Source of the DNA: an uncultured Bacteroides sp.
GTDB taxonomy: Bacteria > Bacteroidota > Bacteroidia > Bacteroidales > Bacteroidaceae
Length of the DNA: 64,000 nucleotides
Direction of reading: 5' to 3'
Assembly (NCBI RefSeq): GCF_902491285.1
Contig: NZ_CABUHK010000023.1
Location: forward strand, 3,853 to 67,852
Positions within the stretch are counted from its first letter, which is position 1, and every line of letters begins with the position of its first letter. A program made the position numbers and the translations under genes. The notes beneath the pieces are model-generated. The model was not told where the DNA came from and ran no database searches. It was given only the letters and a program-made list of their open reading frames with translations. Positions 29,708 through 39,512 of this stretch are shown piece by piece.

Positions 29708-30332
29708 GAGAAAGCTGGAGTATTATAAAAGAGAATTGTATATTCAACGTATAAGACCTTTTGTCAACACGCAGATGATAAAAGTTATTGTTGGACAAAG
29801 GCGTGTAGGAAAGAGCTATTTGCTGTTTCAGTTGATGGATGAGATTCAGAGTGAATTTCCAAAGGCGGATATCATTTATATCAATAAAGAATTATTCGAA
29901 TTTGATCAGATTAAAACATATGTTGATTTGATCAATTATGTGTCTGCCACAAGAAAAAATATGGATGATAAATGTTATCTGTTTATTGATGAGATACAGG
30001 ATATTGAAGATTTCGAAAAGGCTTTGAGACATTTCTTTGCAGAGAATACCTATGATATTTATTGTACTGGGAGCAATGCCACTATGCTTTCGGGAGAATT
30101 GGCTACTTTTCTGAGTGGTAGGTATATTGAGTTTAAAGTATATGGTTTGACGTACGCAGAATTTTTAGAGTTCCATAAACTAGAAGACTCAGTTGAAGCA
30201 TTTAGTCGTTTCTATCGGTATGGCGGACTTCCTTATCTTGCTAGTTTGCCTTTTAAGGTTTGTGTCAGCTCAATAAAAAAGCCCGCCATTGACGTGGAAT
30301 TTGTCAATGACGGGCAGTTACTATTATTCTAA
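29706..30332 (+). pseudogene. N-terminal fragment of a split AAA_14 ATPase
   Basis: The ATG at 29706 begins the ATPase half of an AAA_14/DUF4143 protein. Walker A is GQRRVGKS and Walker B YLFIDEIQDI, followed by the sensor CTGSNATML and the helix preceding DUF4143 (FYRYGGLPYLASL). The homology stops near base 30255, where DNA belonging to the terminator region of the neighbouring GH130 gene begins, so the last about 25 codons are junk read-through. The C-terminal half lies at 29094-29500 in the opposite orientation. A start ten codons earlier is unlikely because it falls in the -7 box. Confidence 0.78.
30275..30315 (-). terminator. Rho-independent terminator of the GH130 gene
   Basis: Arms 30281-30293 and 30303-30315 (GCCCGCCATTGAC pairing with one mismatch) are followed on the minus strand by six T. 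It lies 41 bases beyond the GH130 stop, so it marks the original end of that gene. Confidence 0.8.
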
Positions 30333-30356
30333 GACCTATATCTAACTCGCGTTACC

Positions 30357-31544
30357 TTAAAAACAAACCTGTTCTGCCATTGCATATTTGTTAGCTTCTA
30401 TGAGTTTGCAAATGTTTTCTACAGAAGCAGCAGAGCGTAAACCGTCTGCCGGTGTGTGAAGACAATAATCTATCAGTCTGTCTACGGTGGAAGTTGCTAC
30501 GTGCATGCGGGTATCCGAAGACGCATAATAGATATATACCGTTCCGTCCTCATCCGCAATCCATCCGTTGGAGAAGAGTACATTGGATACATCACCTATT
30601 CTTTCTTCATCTACCGGAGCTAGCAAGTATCCACCCGGCTCGGCGATTATCTTTGTCGGATCTTCCAGAGACGTCATATACAGATAGAGTACATAACGCA
30701 GCCCGGCAGCGCAAGCCCGTACACCGTGGGCGAGATGCAACCATCCTTTGGGGGTTTTGATAGGATGGGGACCCTCACCATTCTTCACCTCTTTTATAGT
30801 GTGATAGTAACGGTGGTTGATGATAATCTCTTCTTTTACTTCAGCGTGAGTCATATCATCTATTAGTGCCCAGCCGATACCTCCGCCGTTTCCGGCATCA
30901 ATAAAACTGTCTTGCGGGCGGGTGTACAAAGCGTATTTACCGTTAACAAATTCCGGATGCAGAACGACATTGCGTTGCTGGCTTTTGGAAATCAGGTTCG
31001 GCAGGCGTTCCCAATTCTTCAAGTCTCTGGTGCGGACGATACCTGCTTTCGCTATGGCGGAAGATAAGTCGCCCGGCGCAGCGTTCGGGTCAAGGCTTTC
31101 GCTACAGAAGATACCGTAAATCCAACCGTCTTCGTGAGCCGTCAGGCGCATGTCGTAGACATTTGTTTCCGACGGGTCTGTATCCGGCAGATGTATCGGG
31201 TATTCCCAAAAACGGAAATTGTCTACGCCATTCGGACTTTCAGCGATGGCAAAGAATGATTTACGATCATTTCCTTCCACGCGGACTACCATCAGGTACT
31301 TTCCGTTCCATTTGATAGCTCCCGAGTTCATGGCGGCATTGACGCCAATCCGTTCCATAAGCCATGGATTCGTTTCCGGATTCAGGTCGTAACGCCACTC
31401 CAAAGGAGTGTGATCAACTGTCAAGATAGGATATTTATAACGCTCGAATATTCCATTTGGGGAAAATATTATCTTGTTTTTACGTGAGATAAGTGACTCA
31501 TGTTCTTTTTTTAGAATATGAAGTCTATTATTGTATCTATTCAT
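30357..31544 (-). CDS. GH130-family beta-mannoside phosphorylase
   Basis: Cytoplasmic inverting phosphorylase of 395 residues that splits beta-mannosides with phosphate to give mannose-1-phosphate. The sequence follows the GH130_1 pattern of 4-O-beta-D-mannosyl-D-glucose phosphorylase: [20 protein letters not shown], the catalytic-site region [30 protein letters not shown] and [19 protein letters not shown]. There is no signal peptide. The symporter gene downstream on the same strand could import its disaccharide, but the ATPase scar now separates the two. A subfamily other than mannosylglucose phosphorylase is possible. Confidence 0.88.
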   Translation of the reverse strand: MNRYNNRLHILKKEHESLISRKNKIIFSPNGIFERYKYPILTVDHTPLEWRYDLNPETNPWLMERIGVNAAMNSGAIKWNGKYLMVVRVEGNDRKSFFAIAESPNGVDNFRFWEYPIHLPDTDPSETNVYDMRLTAHEDGWIYGIFCSESLDPNAAPGDLSSAIAKAGIVRTRDLKNWERLPNLISKSQQRNVVLHPEFVNGKYALYTRPQDSFIDAGNGGGIGWALIDDMTHAEVKEEIIINHRYYHTIKEVKNGEGPHPIKTPKGWLHLAHGVRACAAGLRYVLYLYMTSLEDPTKIIAEPGGYLLAPVDEERIGDVSNVLFSNGWIADEDGTVYIYYASSDTRMHVATSTVDRLIDYCLHTPADGLRSAASVENICKLIEANKYAMAEQVCF

Positions 31545-31610
31545 ATCTATTCAACATATTAAGAGATAAAGATTTGCTGTCTATTTCTCTTGTATCTTCT
31601 TGACAAGACT

Positions 31611-31678
31611 AAAAAGAAACTGTTCACAATGCAGATAGACATGAAATGTATACTGTGTTGTACAGACAGTTTCTTTTT
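31611..31678 (-). terminator. Long-stem terminator downstream of PUL2
   Basis: Perfect 13-base arms (AAAAAGAAACTGT at 31611-31623 and its complement at 31666-31678) around a 42-base loop that can itself pair partly. Read leftward, the stem ends in a T-rich tail. It lies 60 bases after the last PUL2 gene. The loop is long for a simple terminator. The remaining bases between 31545 and 31737 show nothing else clear. Confidence 0.5.
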
Positions 31679-31737
31679 ATGTTTTATCATTTTAAAAGTA
31701 TGGGGGTACTTTTAAACGGATATGTCAAGTTTATAAA

Positions 31738-32919
31738 TTATTGCTTAGTGATAAAATAAGAACGAACGGTGTAACCAGGTTCCAAGAAGCTAACCCAATA
31801 CCAGCCGTCTTTTATTTTATCTATTTTACAGTCTTCTATTGGGTAGGCAACATTTTTATCTATTGCATTTTTAGCAACTTTATAAAGTACAGCGTTGGTT
31901 TTTGCTCCTTCTTCAAGGTTACCGGTAAATTGAACTGCAAATCCGGCAGCATAACTTCCTGTACCTTTTATTGTTAATAGTGAAATATTAAGTTCTTTAG
32001 AATAAATAGCTTCACCAACTTTTGATGTAGAAAGACTCTGGTAAGCAAAAGAACCGGCTATTAAGTAACGATAGCTTGGATTTTCTAAATAAGGTTCGTC
32101 AATAGTCTTGATATGAATATCAATAGACTGCCCTTCTTTGTCCTTGATGGTGATTGCTTTATTGAAATAGTTTCTTTTCAGTCCTTCAATAATAACTTCT
32201 GTTCCATTTTCTCCTACCGTGCATTTGATATAAGATGAGGAGTAGTTGGGGAGACTACAAGTATAATCACCGTTTCCATCCAGAATTTTGATCGTGACAG
32301 GTTTATCAGTTATTAGATAAGTAATATCTTCACTATTATCTACTACTAGTTTCTTAATTACTTTCACTGTAATTTCAGCTGTTTTGTTGCGTTTATCCTT
32401 TACGGTCAATGTGGCAGTACCTGGAGCAATACTGGTAATATCTACTTTGCCATCCTCACTAATTTTTGCAGTTGCTACAGCTTCGCTGGAGGAAGTAATG
32501 CTATAACCACGATTGCCAGTATACACTTCAAGAGTTTTAGATTCTCTAGGGAACATGGTAGTAGCAACTGTTTTCATTACAAGGTCTAACTCCTGATCTA
32601 CAACTACTTTTATATTTGCTGACTTTTTGGCCCAGTCGGTAACCGTTACTATTGCAGTACCATATTGTAGGCCGGTTACGATTACTTCATCGCCTGATAT
32701 AGCGGCTGTCGCTACTTTTGTATCCGAACTAGTCACTTTATAGCCACCGTTGCCATCAACAATTCGGAAACTTCCTTCGGCTGCTTCATCCAGATTGATT
32801 GCTAGGGCTTCTGCATCTACAGCTAGATTTGCATAACTTGGTGCGTCTTCATTGCAACCGGAGAATAACCCGGTTGCAAAAAGCGCGATTCCTGCTAAAT
32901 ATAATAAATTTCTTTTCAT
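31738..32919 (-). CDS. PUL2 lipoprotein with bacterial Ig-like repeats
   Basis: A 393-residue lipoprotein (LFSGCNEDA) with three repeats of about 85 residues resembling Big_2 bacterial Ig domains: the first around GNGGYKVTSSDTKVATAAIS, the second around GNRGYSITSSSEAVATAKIS and a diverged third around GNGDYTCSLPNYSSSYIK. A distinct C-terminal domain follows (from about residue 285). It probably extends from the outer membrane and binds the PUL2 glycan. It is the last gene of the PUL, 23 bases after the GH30 gene. No catalytic motif was seen. Confidence 0.75.
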   Translation of the reverse strand: MKRNLLYLAGIALFATGLFSGCNEDAPSYANLAVDAEALAINLDEAAEGSFRIVDGNGGYKVTSSDTKVATAAISGDEVIVTGLQYGTAIVTVTDWAKKSANIKVVVDQELDLVMKTVATTMFPRESKTLEVYTGNRGYSITSSSEAVATAKISEDGKVDITSIAPGTATLTVKDKRNKTAEITVKVIKKLVVDNSEDITYLITDKPVTIKILDGNGDYTCSLPNYSSSYIKCTVGENGTEVIIEGLKRNYFNKAITIKDKEGQSIDIHIKTIDEPYLENPSYRYLIAGSFAYQSLSTSKVGEAIYSKELNISLLTIKGTGSYAAGFAVQFTGNLEEGAKTNAVLYKVAKNAIDKNVAYPIEDCKIDKIKDGWYWVSFLEPGYTVRSYFITKQ

Positions 32920-32942
32920 GATATTCTTTAAATTATGGTTCG

Positions 32943-34511
32943 TTATTCGGTTCCGTTACTTTTACTTTTCATTTTACCGGTCACAGTTACTACACTGTAT
33001 TTAGGCACGGTAATAGAACGCAGACCATTCAATGATGGATTGATCTTTTTATGTAGCCACTTCACATTTTCACTGGATGTGTACGTTCTCATGTTCTGGA
33101 ATTCTACTCCATCGATTTCCAACAAAGTACTGAATGATTCAGTTTGAGAAGAATTAACGAGTACAAGGGTGTAAGTATTGTCTTTAATATAGGCAGAAGC
33201 ATATAACTCTTCCGGGAACTTATCTGTTTCAGATGGAATCTTTTCTACATCTACGCGTACAGCACCTTGATCTATAAATTTAGTATATTGTCCGTAAGAG
33301 TAGTAACGAGGTACTCTGTAGAATTCTGTGCTAGGCAATGATTCTTTCAATTGGATTAGGTTTTCTCCTGTTGTGCTACATGGACGTGCACCTGCCCACC
33401 ATACAAAACCGCTAACATTGGCTTTTGTTAAGTAATAGTGGAATGTTTTTGCCCATTTCATTGCGTCGGGCCATGTTTCTTTACGATCCTTATCATCACT
33501 AACTTCTGTCTGCCAGATTTGAATATTGCGCTTCACAGCTTCTTCAAAAGGAACTAAATTTTCATCACTTGTAGAATATCCATGACCAGCCATCATTATA
33601 TTTTGATCTGCTAATTGTGGATATTTCTTAAGACTCTCATTAACATGTGTAACCGCCCATTTCCACTGTGCATTTTCTGCATACATAAGTCTCATGTCAC
33701 CATATCCTCTTTTGATCATTTCCGGGCGAAGATGGTTGAGTACTAAATCGGCCATCTGGTCTACTGTCCAAGAACAGCTAGCCCATCCTCCCATACTTGC
33801 TAGAAAATCCGGTTCATTCCATCCGGATAGTGCGAAAATATCAATGCCGAATTTTTTCTCGTATGCCTCTACGAAATCGATTAGATATTTTGCATATTCC
33901 GGGTAGTATTCTGGTTTCATCGCTCCACCATTCAATTGGACCTTATTTTTCCATATAATGGGAGGACACCAAACAGAGAAAAAGTAATTAACATGTTTGT
34001 ATTTCCTACTTATAAGATCTACCAGCCACATCTGTCCCAACTGAGTCTGTTCTCCACATTCTTCACCATTGTAGACGCGCCAATAGTTATTAATCATAGA
34101 GGGTTCATCGGGAGGTAACATAAAGTTACGGTCCATCTTGAACTCTATTTCCTTTGTTGCTGGATTGCAGTAAGAAGGGAATATCTCACCACGGAAGATA
34201 TTCAGTCCTAAACCGGATTTGCTGAAGAGGTCTTCTACCACTTTTTCACGTTCCACAGTATTCCAGATGCGGTGTGACCATCCGCAGAAAGCGCAGCCGA
34301 AGCCTTCGATAAGTTGATGCTTGTTTTCTTCTCCAATTTTCATCTTTATCACAGCGGTTGTTGATGGTTCGGATACAAATCCATCGTCCTCTAAGTTTTC
34401 CGGTACAGGGTCTGGAATAAAAACATCACTGTGGTCTAAACTTCCGTCATCACAGGAATATCCTAGAAAGAGGAAAAGAGTTACAAATAATAATGAATAT
34501 ATCTTTTTCAT
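32943..34511 (-). CDS. GH30-family glycoside hydrolase lipoprotein (PUL2)
   Basis: Retaining glycosidase of 522 residues with a lipoprotein signal (LGYSCDDG). It has the GH30 start motif IEGFGCAFCGWSHRIW, acid/base region GWNEPDFLAS (Glu about 232), nucleophile region IWQTEVSDD (Glu about 336) and the C-terminal beta domain typical of GH30 (NTYTLVLVNSS). It is not closely similar to the two PUL1 enzymes and belongs to a different subfamily. It is the only recognisable hydrolase in PUL2. Substrate unknown. Confidence 0.87.
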   Translation of the reverse strand: MKKIYSLLFVTLFLFLGYSCDDGSLDHSDVFIPDPVPENLEDDGFVSEPSTTAVIKMKIGEENKHQLIEGFGCAFCGWSHRIWNTVEREKVVEDLFSKSGLGLNIFRGEIFPSYCNPATKEIEFKMDRNFMLPPDEPSMINNYWRVYNGEECGEQTQLGQMWLVDLISRKYKHVNYFFSVWCPPIIWKNKVQLNGGAMKPEYYPEYAKYLIDFVEAYEKKFGIDIFALSGWNEPDFLASMGGWASCSWTVDQMADLVLNHLRPEMIKRGYGDMRLMYAENAQWKWAVTHVNESLKKYPQLADQNIMMAGHGYSTSDENLVPFEEAVKRNIQIWQTEVSDDKDRKETWPDAMKWAKTFHYYLTKANVSGFVWWAGARPCSTTGENLIQLKESLPSTEFYRVPRYYSYGQYTKFIDQGAVRVDVEKIPSETDKFPEELYASAYIKDNTYTLVLVNSSQTESFSTLLEIDGVEFQNMRTYTSSENVKWLHKKINPSLNGLRSITVPKYSVVTVTGKMKSKSNGTE

Positions 34512-34541
34512 AATTGTTATTCTATAATTGGTTTTAATGCA

Positions 34542-36170
34542 TTATTTCCACAATTCGGTTTGCTTCATTGCGTTGTTGTTATTCAACTCGCCTGAAGGAA
34601 TTGGATAATATTTATATTTCTCCTGAAAATTGTCAGCTCCCTGCTTGTCATTTGCTTTGAAGATTGTTTTGATTTCGCTGGTGGTATACCAACGTTTCAT
34701 ATCATCAAAGCGATGCCCTTCTCCGAAGAACTCAAGCAGACACTGATGTTCAATCTCATCCATCACGTTAGCTGCGGTGAAAGTCTTATCTGCCAGTCCG
34801 GCTCTCTGACGAATGGCTTTTAATGCTGTATTTGCTCCATTCAGATCATTAGTTTGGGCACAGACTTCGGCATACATTAACAGTACTTCTGCAAAACGCA
34901 TGGCGCGAACGTTATTTGACTTACCTTCTTTGTGTCCCATGTTGTCTGCATTGCCGTCATTGGCGAAGTAAGCAGTGTATTTTTTCAGAAGGAATTTACC
35001 GTCTCCCAAGCTGAAGGTTGGGGCACCACCCGCCATTTTTCCACTGTTGCTTTCCCAGAGTTGTTCCATTGAACGGTTGCCACCATACCATTTTTCATTC
35101 TTCACCACATCGCCCAAAGCTTCAGGATTGAAGAATAAGCTGGCATACATGCGTTTGTCATACTTTGTGTCTGATTTAGCAGGACGTTCTTCTTTTACAA
35201 ACTGTCCAACGGCAAAGCTGGAAGGCATTAGCTTTGCCCAACCGCCACCGCCCACCGGACCGAGGAACTGAGGAAGGGAACTACCGAGGTTGATTCCGCT
35301 TTCGTTACCCCAAGTCAGTTCACCATCACTGCTATATTGTAGCTCGAATACAGACTCTTCGTTGTTTTCTTTCGCTGGAGTAAAATTCTCGGCAAAGTTT
35401 TCCATCAATTGATAGCGTCCCGGATAGTAAGGAGCATTCATTAGAAGTTGCAATTGTGTTTTGGCTTCGGTATATTTTTTTTGATATAGATATACCTTGG
35501 AAAGCATGGCAATAGCTGCACCTTTCTCGATGCGTCCTTTCTGTTCTCCATTTCGTGTGATAGGTAAATTGCAGCTAATGGCAGCAATCAAATCATCTTC
35601 TGCTTGTTTCCACAGTTGTGCTTCTGTGGCTGCCGGTTTATTAGTTTCATCTTCGTTAGAAGGAATCAGGCGCAGGGGAACTTCTCTGTAGTTATGTACC
35701 AGTAAGAAGTACTGAAGACCTCTGAGGAAAAGTGCTTCTCCTTTGATCATAGAACGGTCTTCTTCGCTAATACCGCTTGCCGGAACCAAATCAATGTTTT
35801 TCAATACGATGTTTGCACGTTGAATGCCAGTATAGAGTGCTCCATAAGGATCATTGCCAGTGGTGGTAGAGTTTTGGAAAGTGGCAATAGCCCACATGGA
35901 TGCCTCTTCATTCAAAATAGTGAAGATATCGTCACCACGGCTGTTCAAGTTTAGCCAGCCGTCGAATGCACCGTAATAACCGTACATCTGGTATTTTATG
36001 GGTGAATAAGCGGCTGCCAAACCACTCTCTGCATCAGTTTTATTTTTCCAGAAGTTTTCTTCTGTAAAGTGATTGCGGTCTGATAAATCTAAAAATGATT
36101 CGCTACATGATGTCAGAGCTCCGGAAAGAAGAACTGCCATACCTATATATGATAACCAATTTTTTTTCAT
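34542..36170 (-). CDS. SusD/RagB-family outer-membrane lipoprotein (PUL2)
   Basis: Glycan-binding partner of the adjacent SusC. The 542-residue protein has lipobox LTSCSES, the early SusD motif DLSDRNHFTEENFWKN, the core GEALFLRGLQYFLLVHNYREVPL and the C-terminal EIEHQCLLEFFGEGHRFDDM region. It is 35 bases downstream of susC and 30 bases upstream of the GH30 gene. Confidence 0.94.
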   Translation of the reverse strand: MKKNWLSYIGMAVLLSGALTSCSESFLDLSDRNHFTEENFWKNKTDAESGLAAAYSPIKYQMYGYYGAFDGWLNLNSRGDDIFTILNEEASMWAIATFQNSTTTGNDPYGALYTGIQRANIVLKNIDLVPASGISEEDRSMIKGEALFLRGLQYFLLVHNYREVPLRLIPSNEDETNKPAATEAQLWKQAEDDLIAAISCNLPITRNGEQKGRIEKGAAIAMLSKVYLYQKKYTEAKTQLQLLMNAPYYPGRYQLMENFAENFTPAKENNEESVFELQYSSDGELTWGNESGINLGSSLPQFLGPVGGGGWAKLMPSSFAVGQFVKEERPAKSDTKYDKRMYASLFFNPEALGDVVKNEKWYGGNRSMEQLWESNSGKMAGGAPTFSLGDGKFLLKKYTAYFANDGNADNMGHKEGKSNNVRAMRFAEVLLMYAEVCAQTNDLNGANTALKAIRQRAGLADKTFTAANVMDEIEHQCLLEFFGEGHRFDDMKRWYTTSEIKTIFKANDKQGADNFQEKYKYYPIPSGELNNNNAMKQTELWK

Positions 36171-36205
36171 GTTGTAAAATTCAATTAGTGTGTATAATCT
36201 TAGTA

Positions 36206-39200
36206 TTATAAACTTACCTGAATACCGAATGAGATAGTACGTGGTAACGGATAACGTCCTTGGTCGATACCTCTTGAGAATACGCTGTAGCCTGCTCCGA
36301 TGTCTACACTGCCGCTTTCGCCGAGGTCAGGAGAATAACCGGAATACTTTGTCAGCGTGAAAAGGTTCTCCATGGATGTGTAGATTCTCACATTTTCCAA
36401 CTTAATCTTCTTCAACATTGATTTAGGAAGAGTATAACCAATATCGAGTGTTTTCAGGCGGAAGTAAGACCCGTCTTCCAACCATCTGTCGGTATATGCC
36501 AGTCCGTTGTCGGCTCCGTCTACTTTGGAGAAACGAGGGATGTCTGTATTTGGGTTGTCCGGTCTCCATGAGTTAGCCAGTCTTGTGCTGTAATTGCCGT
36601 TGAACTTACCCGATTCGAGACAGTAACGCTGATAGTTATATATGTCATTACCTACTACTCCATCGAAGAACAGACCGAAGTCGAAACCTTTCCATTCACC
36701 ACCCAGGCGTAAGCCAAAAGCGAAATCAGGGAATGGGTTGCCTACGTCGTGCTGGTCGTTTTCATTGATCACACCGTCACCGTTCCAATCTTTGTAACGT
36801 ACATCACCTACTTGTGCACCCGGTTGAATCATATTACCGTTTTTATCTTTATAGTCTTCAATCTCCTGTTGGCTATGGAAGATTCCGTCAGACTCGATCA
36901 GATTAAAGAATGACATGGAGTGTCCTTCTGCAAATCGGTTGATTCCACGTCCGCCTGCACCGTGAGCAGAATAGCCTGAGATAGCTAGATTGTCACCACC
37001 GGCAGTAATTTGAGTTACTTCATTTTTTTCGGTAGTAAAGTTTGCACCGATGTAGTAGTTGAAGTCTTTACCGATTGTGCTACGCCAGTTCACTGCCAAC
37101 TCGAAACCTTTATTGCGTACTTGTCCGGCATTCTGGATAGAAAGACCGTTGATACCGGTAGAAGCTGCATAAGGAATTGGGAGCAACACATCGTTGGTGT
37201 TCTTTATGTAAGCATCAGCTGTCAGAGTCAGTTTGCCATTGAGCATAGTTAGGTCTAGGCCGGCATTGAATGTTTCGGTGCTTTCCCAAGTCAGATCGGC
37301 AGGAGATACTGCATTAACGTTGGGTAGGCGACCAAACCAGATACCATTACCTTGTAGGTAGTTCATTCCGTCGGATACTACGCTGATGGTAGGATAGAAT
37401 TTGTCCATCTGCTGATTACCCAGTTTACCGTAGCTAAAGCGGAGTTTAAACTGGTCGAACATATTCTCCAACGGTTTGAAGAATTTCTCACGATTGATGT
37501 TCCAGCCAATAGATGCTGAAGGGAAGCTACCAAAGCGGTTTCCTTTCTTAAAGCGTGAGGAACCGTCACGACGGATAGAGGCAGAAACTAGATAGCGATC
37601 GTCGTAAGAATACATCACACGTCCGAAGAGAGAAACCAGTGCGAGCTCGTTGATTGAGCTAAAGGCTTTCATTGTACTTACATTGCCCGTCATTGTTTCA
37701 ATGAATTCAGGAATGTCTGTATTGCTTCCGTTCAGACCGTAGCTCTTGTCTTTCTGTGCGGAATAACCGGCCATTAACGCGAGATTGTGTTTGCCGAATA
37801 CTTTATCATAATTTAGAGTGTTCTCCAATACCCATGATTCGTAGTCCGAAGAGCCTTCGCTTAGGTCAGGAGTTTCATTCTTACCATAAGTGCCTAGGTC
37901 ATAGCTACCTGTGTATGTGCGACTTTTGTTGTGGTCTTTTCTAAGTCCTAGGTTCAGTTTGTATTTCAGACCTTTCAGAATTTCTGCTTGCAGATATGCA
38001 TTCAGGAAGATCTGGGTCTTTTCGTTAGTATTGAGTACGGTACTGTAATAAGCATAAGGATTAGGGAGATTGATATCTGCAGAGGTTCCCCATCCGGTAC
38101 TATTGGTAGGATCGAATACCGGTACTACTGCAGGGAAGCGGAGGATTTCGCCCATTGTGTCCTGGTTGATGTTTCCTTCACCTTGGGATAGGCGAACGAT
38201 TAGCGATTCACCGATAATCAGGCGATTGTCCAGAAAAGAGAAGTCGCTCTTCAAACGAATATTATAGGATTCGTGACTTGTGTTGCGAAGAATACCTTCT
38301 TTGTTTAAATAGCTTGCAGATGCGCTGTAGGTAGCTGTTTTGGAACCACCGCTAATATTAGCGTTCGCTTTATAGGTCATTGCAGTGCGCAACATTACAT
38401 CTTGCCAGTCGGTACCGACACCAACAAATGGAACTGCACCAGTTTCTGAACTGTAACCATCGGCAGCTAGATTATAGTAGCGTGCGAAGCGGCTATATTC
38501 TTCACCATTAAATACATTCAGCGTTTTTGGAGTCTGGCTAAAACCTGTGAAGAAACTTACATCTAGTTTGGTAGGCATATCCTTGCGGCCGCTTTTTGTA
38601 GTTACTAATACTACACCACCGGCAGCACGAGAACCATAGATAGCGGCAGCGGCAGCATCTTTCAGTACCTCAATAGAAGCAATATCTGATGGGTCTACCA
38701 TACTAAGATCTCCAAAAGCTCCATCAATTACATAAAGCGGGTCATTGTTTGAAAGAGAACTGATACCGCGGATGTTAATAGTCATTCCTTCGTTCGGATC
38801 ACCACTTGTGCTTGCTACAGATACACCGGCAATTTTACCTTGGAGGGCTGTACCCGTATTTGTAGCAACAGCACCATTCAATTCTTTTGCGCTTACTGAA
38901 CTTACAGCTCCGGAGAGGTGGCTTTTCTTTACTGTACCATAACCGATGACAACAACTTGTTCAAGAGTTACGTTATCTTCTTCCATACTAACATTGATTG
39001 TAGCGTTTGAAGATACTGCCTGCTCTATACTTTTCATACCTATTGTAGAGAATACAAGCACATCACCCTTATTGGCTTTAACTGTATATTTACCGTCTAT
39101 ATCTGTAACTGTACCAGTGTCTCTGCTTTTTATTTTTACTGTGACTCCTGGTAAGGGTTCGTTTGTCGTAGCTTCTGTTACGACTCCTTTAACTTCGATA

Positions 39201-39271
39201 TTCTGGGCTGCCAATGGAATACTGGTCAGGCAGAGAAAGAAGAAAAGTAAGAAATGAATTTTTTTACTCAT
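36206..39271 (-). CDS. SusC-like TonB-dependent outer-membrane transporter (PUL2)
   Basis: TonB-dependent importer of 1021 residues with a signal peptide, carboxypeptidase-regulatory-like domain (TGTVTDIDGKYTV), TonB-box region (EQVVVIGYGTVKKSHLSG), plug (INIRGISSLSNNDPLYVIDG) and barrel. It begins four bases after the stop of a 56-codon lipoprotein ORF, so the two are likely translated from one message. PUL2 has no adjacent regulator gene. Confidence 0.95.
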   Translation of the reverse strand: MSKKIHFLLFFFLCLTSIPLAAQNIEVKGVVTEATTNEPLPGVTVKIKSRDTGTVTDIDGKYTVKANKGDVLVFSTIGMKSIEQAVSSNATINVSMEEDNVTLEQVVVIGYGTVKKSHLSGAVSSVSAKELNGAVATNTGTALQGKIAGVSVASTSGDPNEGMTINIRGISSLSNNDPLYVIDGAFGDLSMVDPSDIASIEVLKDAAAAAIYGSRAAGGVVLVTTKSGRKDMPTKLDVSFFTGFSQTPKTLNVFNGEEYSRFARYYNLAADGYSSETGAVPFVGVGTDWQDVMLRTAMTYKANANISGGSKTATYSASASYLNKEGILRNTSHESYNIRLKSDFSFLDNRLIIGESLIVRLSQGEGNINQDTMGEILRFPAVVPVFDPTNSTGWGTSADINLPNPYAYYSTVLNTNEKTQIFLNAYLQAEILKGLKYKLNLGLRKDHNKSRTYTGSYDLGTYGKNETPDLSEGSSDYESWVLENTLNYDKVFGKHNLALMAGYSAQKDKSYGLNGSNTDIPEFIETMTGNVSTMKAFSSINELALVSLFGRVMYSYDDRYLVSASIRRDGSSRFKKGNRFGSFPSASIGWNINREKFFKPLENMFDQFKLRFSYGKLGNQQMDKFYPTISVVSDGMNYLQGNGIWFGRLPNVNAVSPADLTWESTETFNAGLDLTMLNGKLTLTADAYIKNTNDVLLPIPYAASTGINGLSIQNAGQVRNKGFELAVNWRSTIGKDFNYYIGANFTTEKNEVTQITAGGDNLAISGYSAHGAGGRGINRFAEGHSMSFFNLIESDGIFHSQQEIEDYKDKNGNMIQPGAQVGDVRYKDWNGDGVINENDQHDVGNPFPDFAFGLRLGGEWKGFDFGLFFDGVVGNDIYNYQRYCLESGKFNGNYSTRLANSWRPDNPNTDIPRFSKVDGADNGLAYTDRWLEDGSYFRLKTLDIGYTLPKSMLKKIKLENVRIYTSMENLFTLTKYSGYSPDLGESGSVDIGAGYSVFSRGIDQGRYPLPRTISFGIQVSL

Positions 39272-39274
39272 GAT

Positions 39275-39445
39275 TTATTGCATTAGATTTATAAACTCTA
39301 TTCTATTAAGCATATAACTTGTTCCGTTATCTGTAAGTTGTTGCTTGAAGTGTTTGTTGTCGGCACTGTTTTTACAAGAAGTAAATGTACCTATGTAACT
39401 TAATAGGTGTGCTACTCCAATAAGGTAAAATAATCTGTTTTTCAT
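39275..39445 (-). CDS. Small putative lipoprotein leading PUL2
   Basis: A 56-residue frame starting MKNRLFYLIGVAHLL with a hydrophobic stretch and a Cys in a lipobox-like context (GTFTSCKNS), then a short polar tail. It lies 36 bases from a consensus promoter and its stop is only three bases before the SusC start, which makes translation plausible. It could be a genuine tiny lipoprotein or a leader peptide controlling susC. No homologue is known to me. Confidence 0.45.
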   Translation of the reverse strand: MKNRLFYLIGVAHLLSYIGTFTSCKNSADNKHFKQQLTDNGTSYMLNRIEFINLMQ

Positions 39446-39480
39446 AACATATATGATTTTATATTGTTAAACTCTGGGAG

Positions 39481-39512
39481 CAAAGGTAGGGTGGTTTACT
39501 TTGGAGGACAAA
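39481..39512 (-). promoter_or_regulatory. Predicted PUL2 promoter
   Basis: Minus-strand TACCTTTG (39481-39488), a 20-base spacer and TTTG (39509-39512): a near-perfect Bacteroides promoter. Confidence 0.7.
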
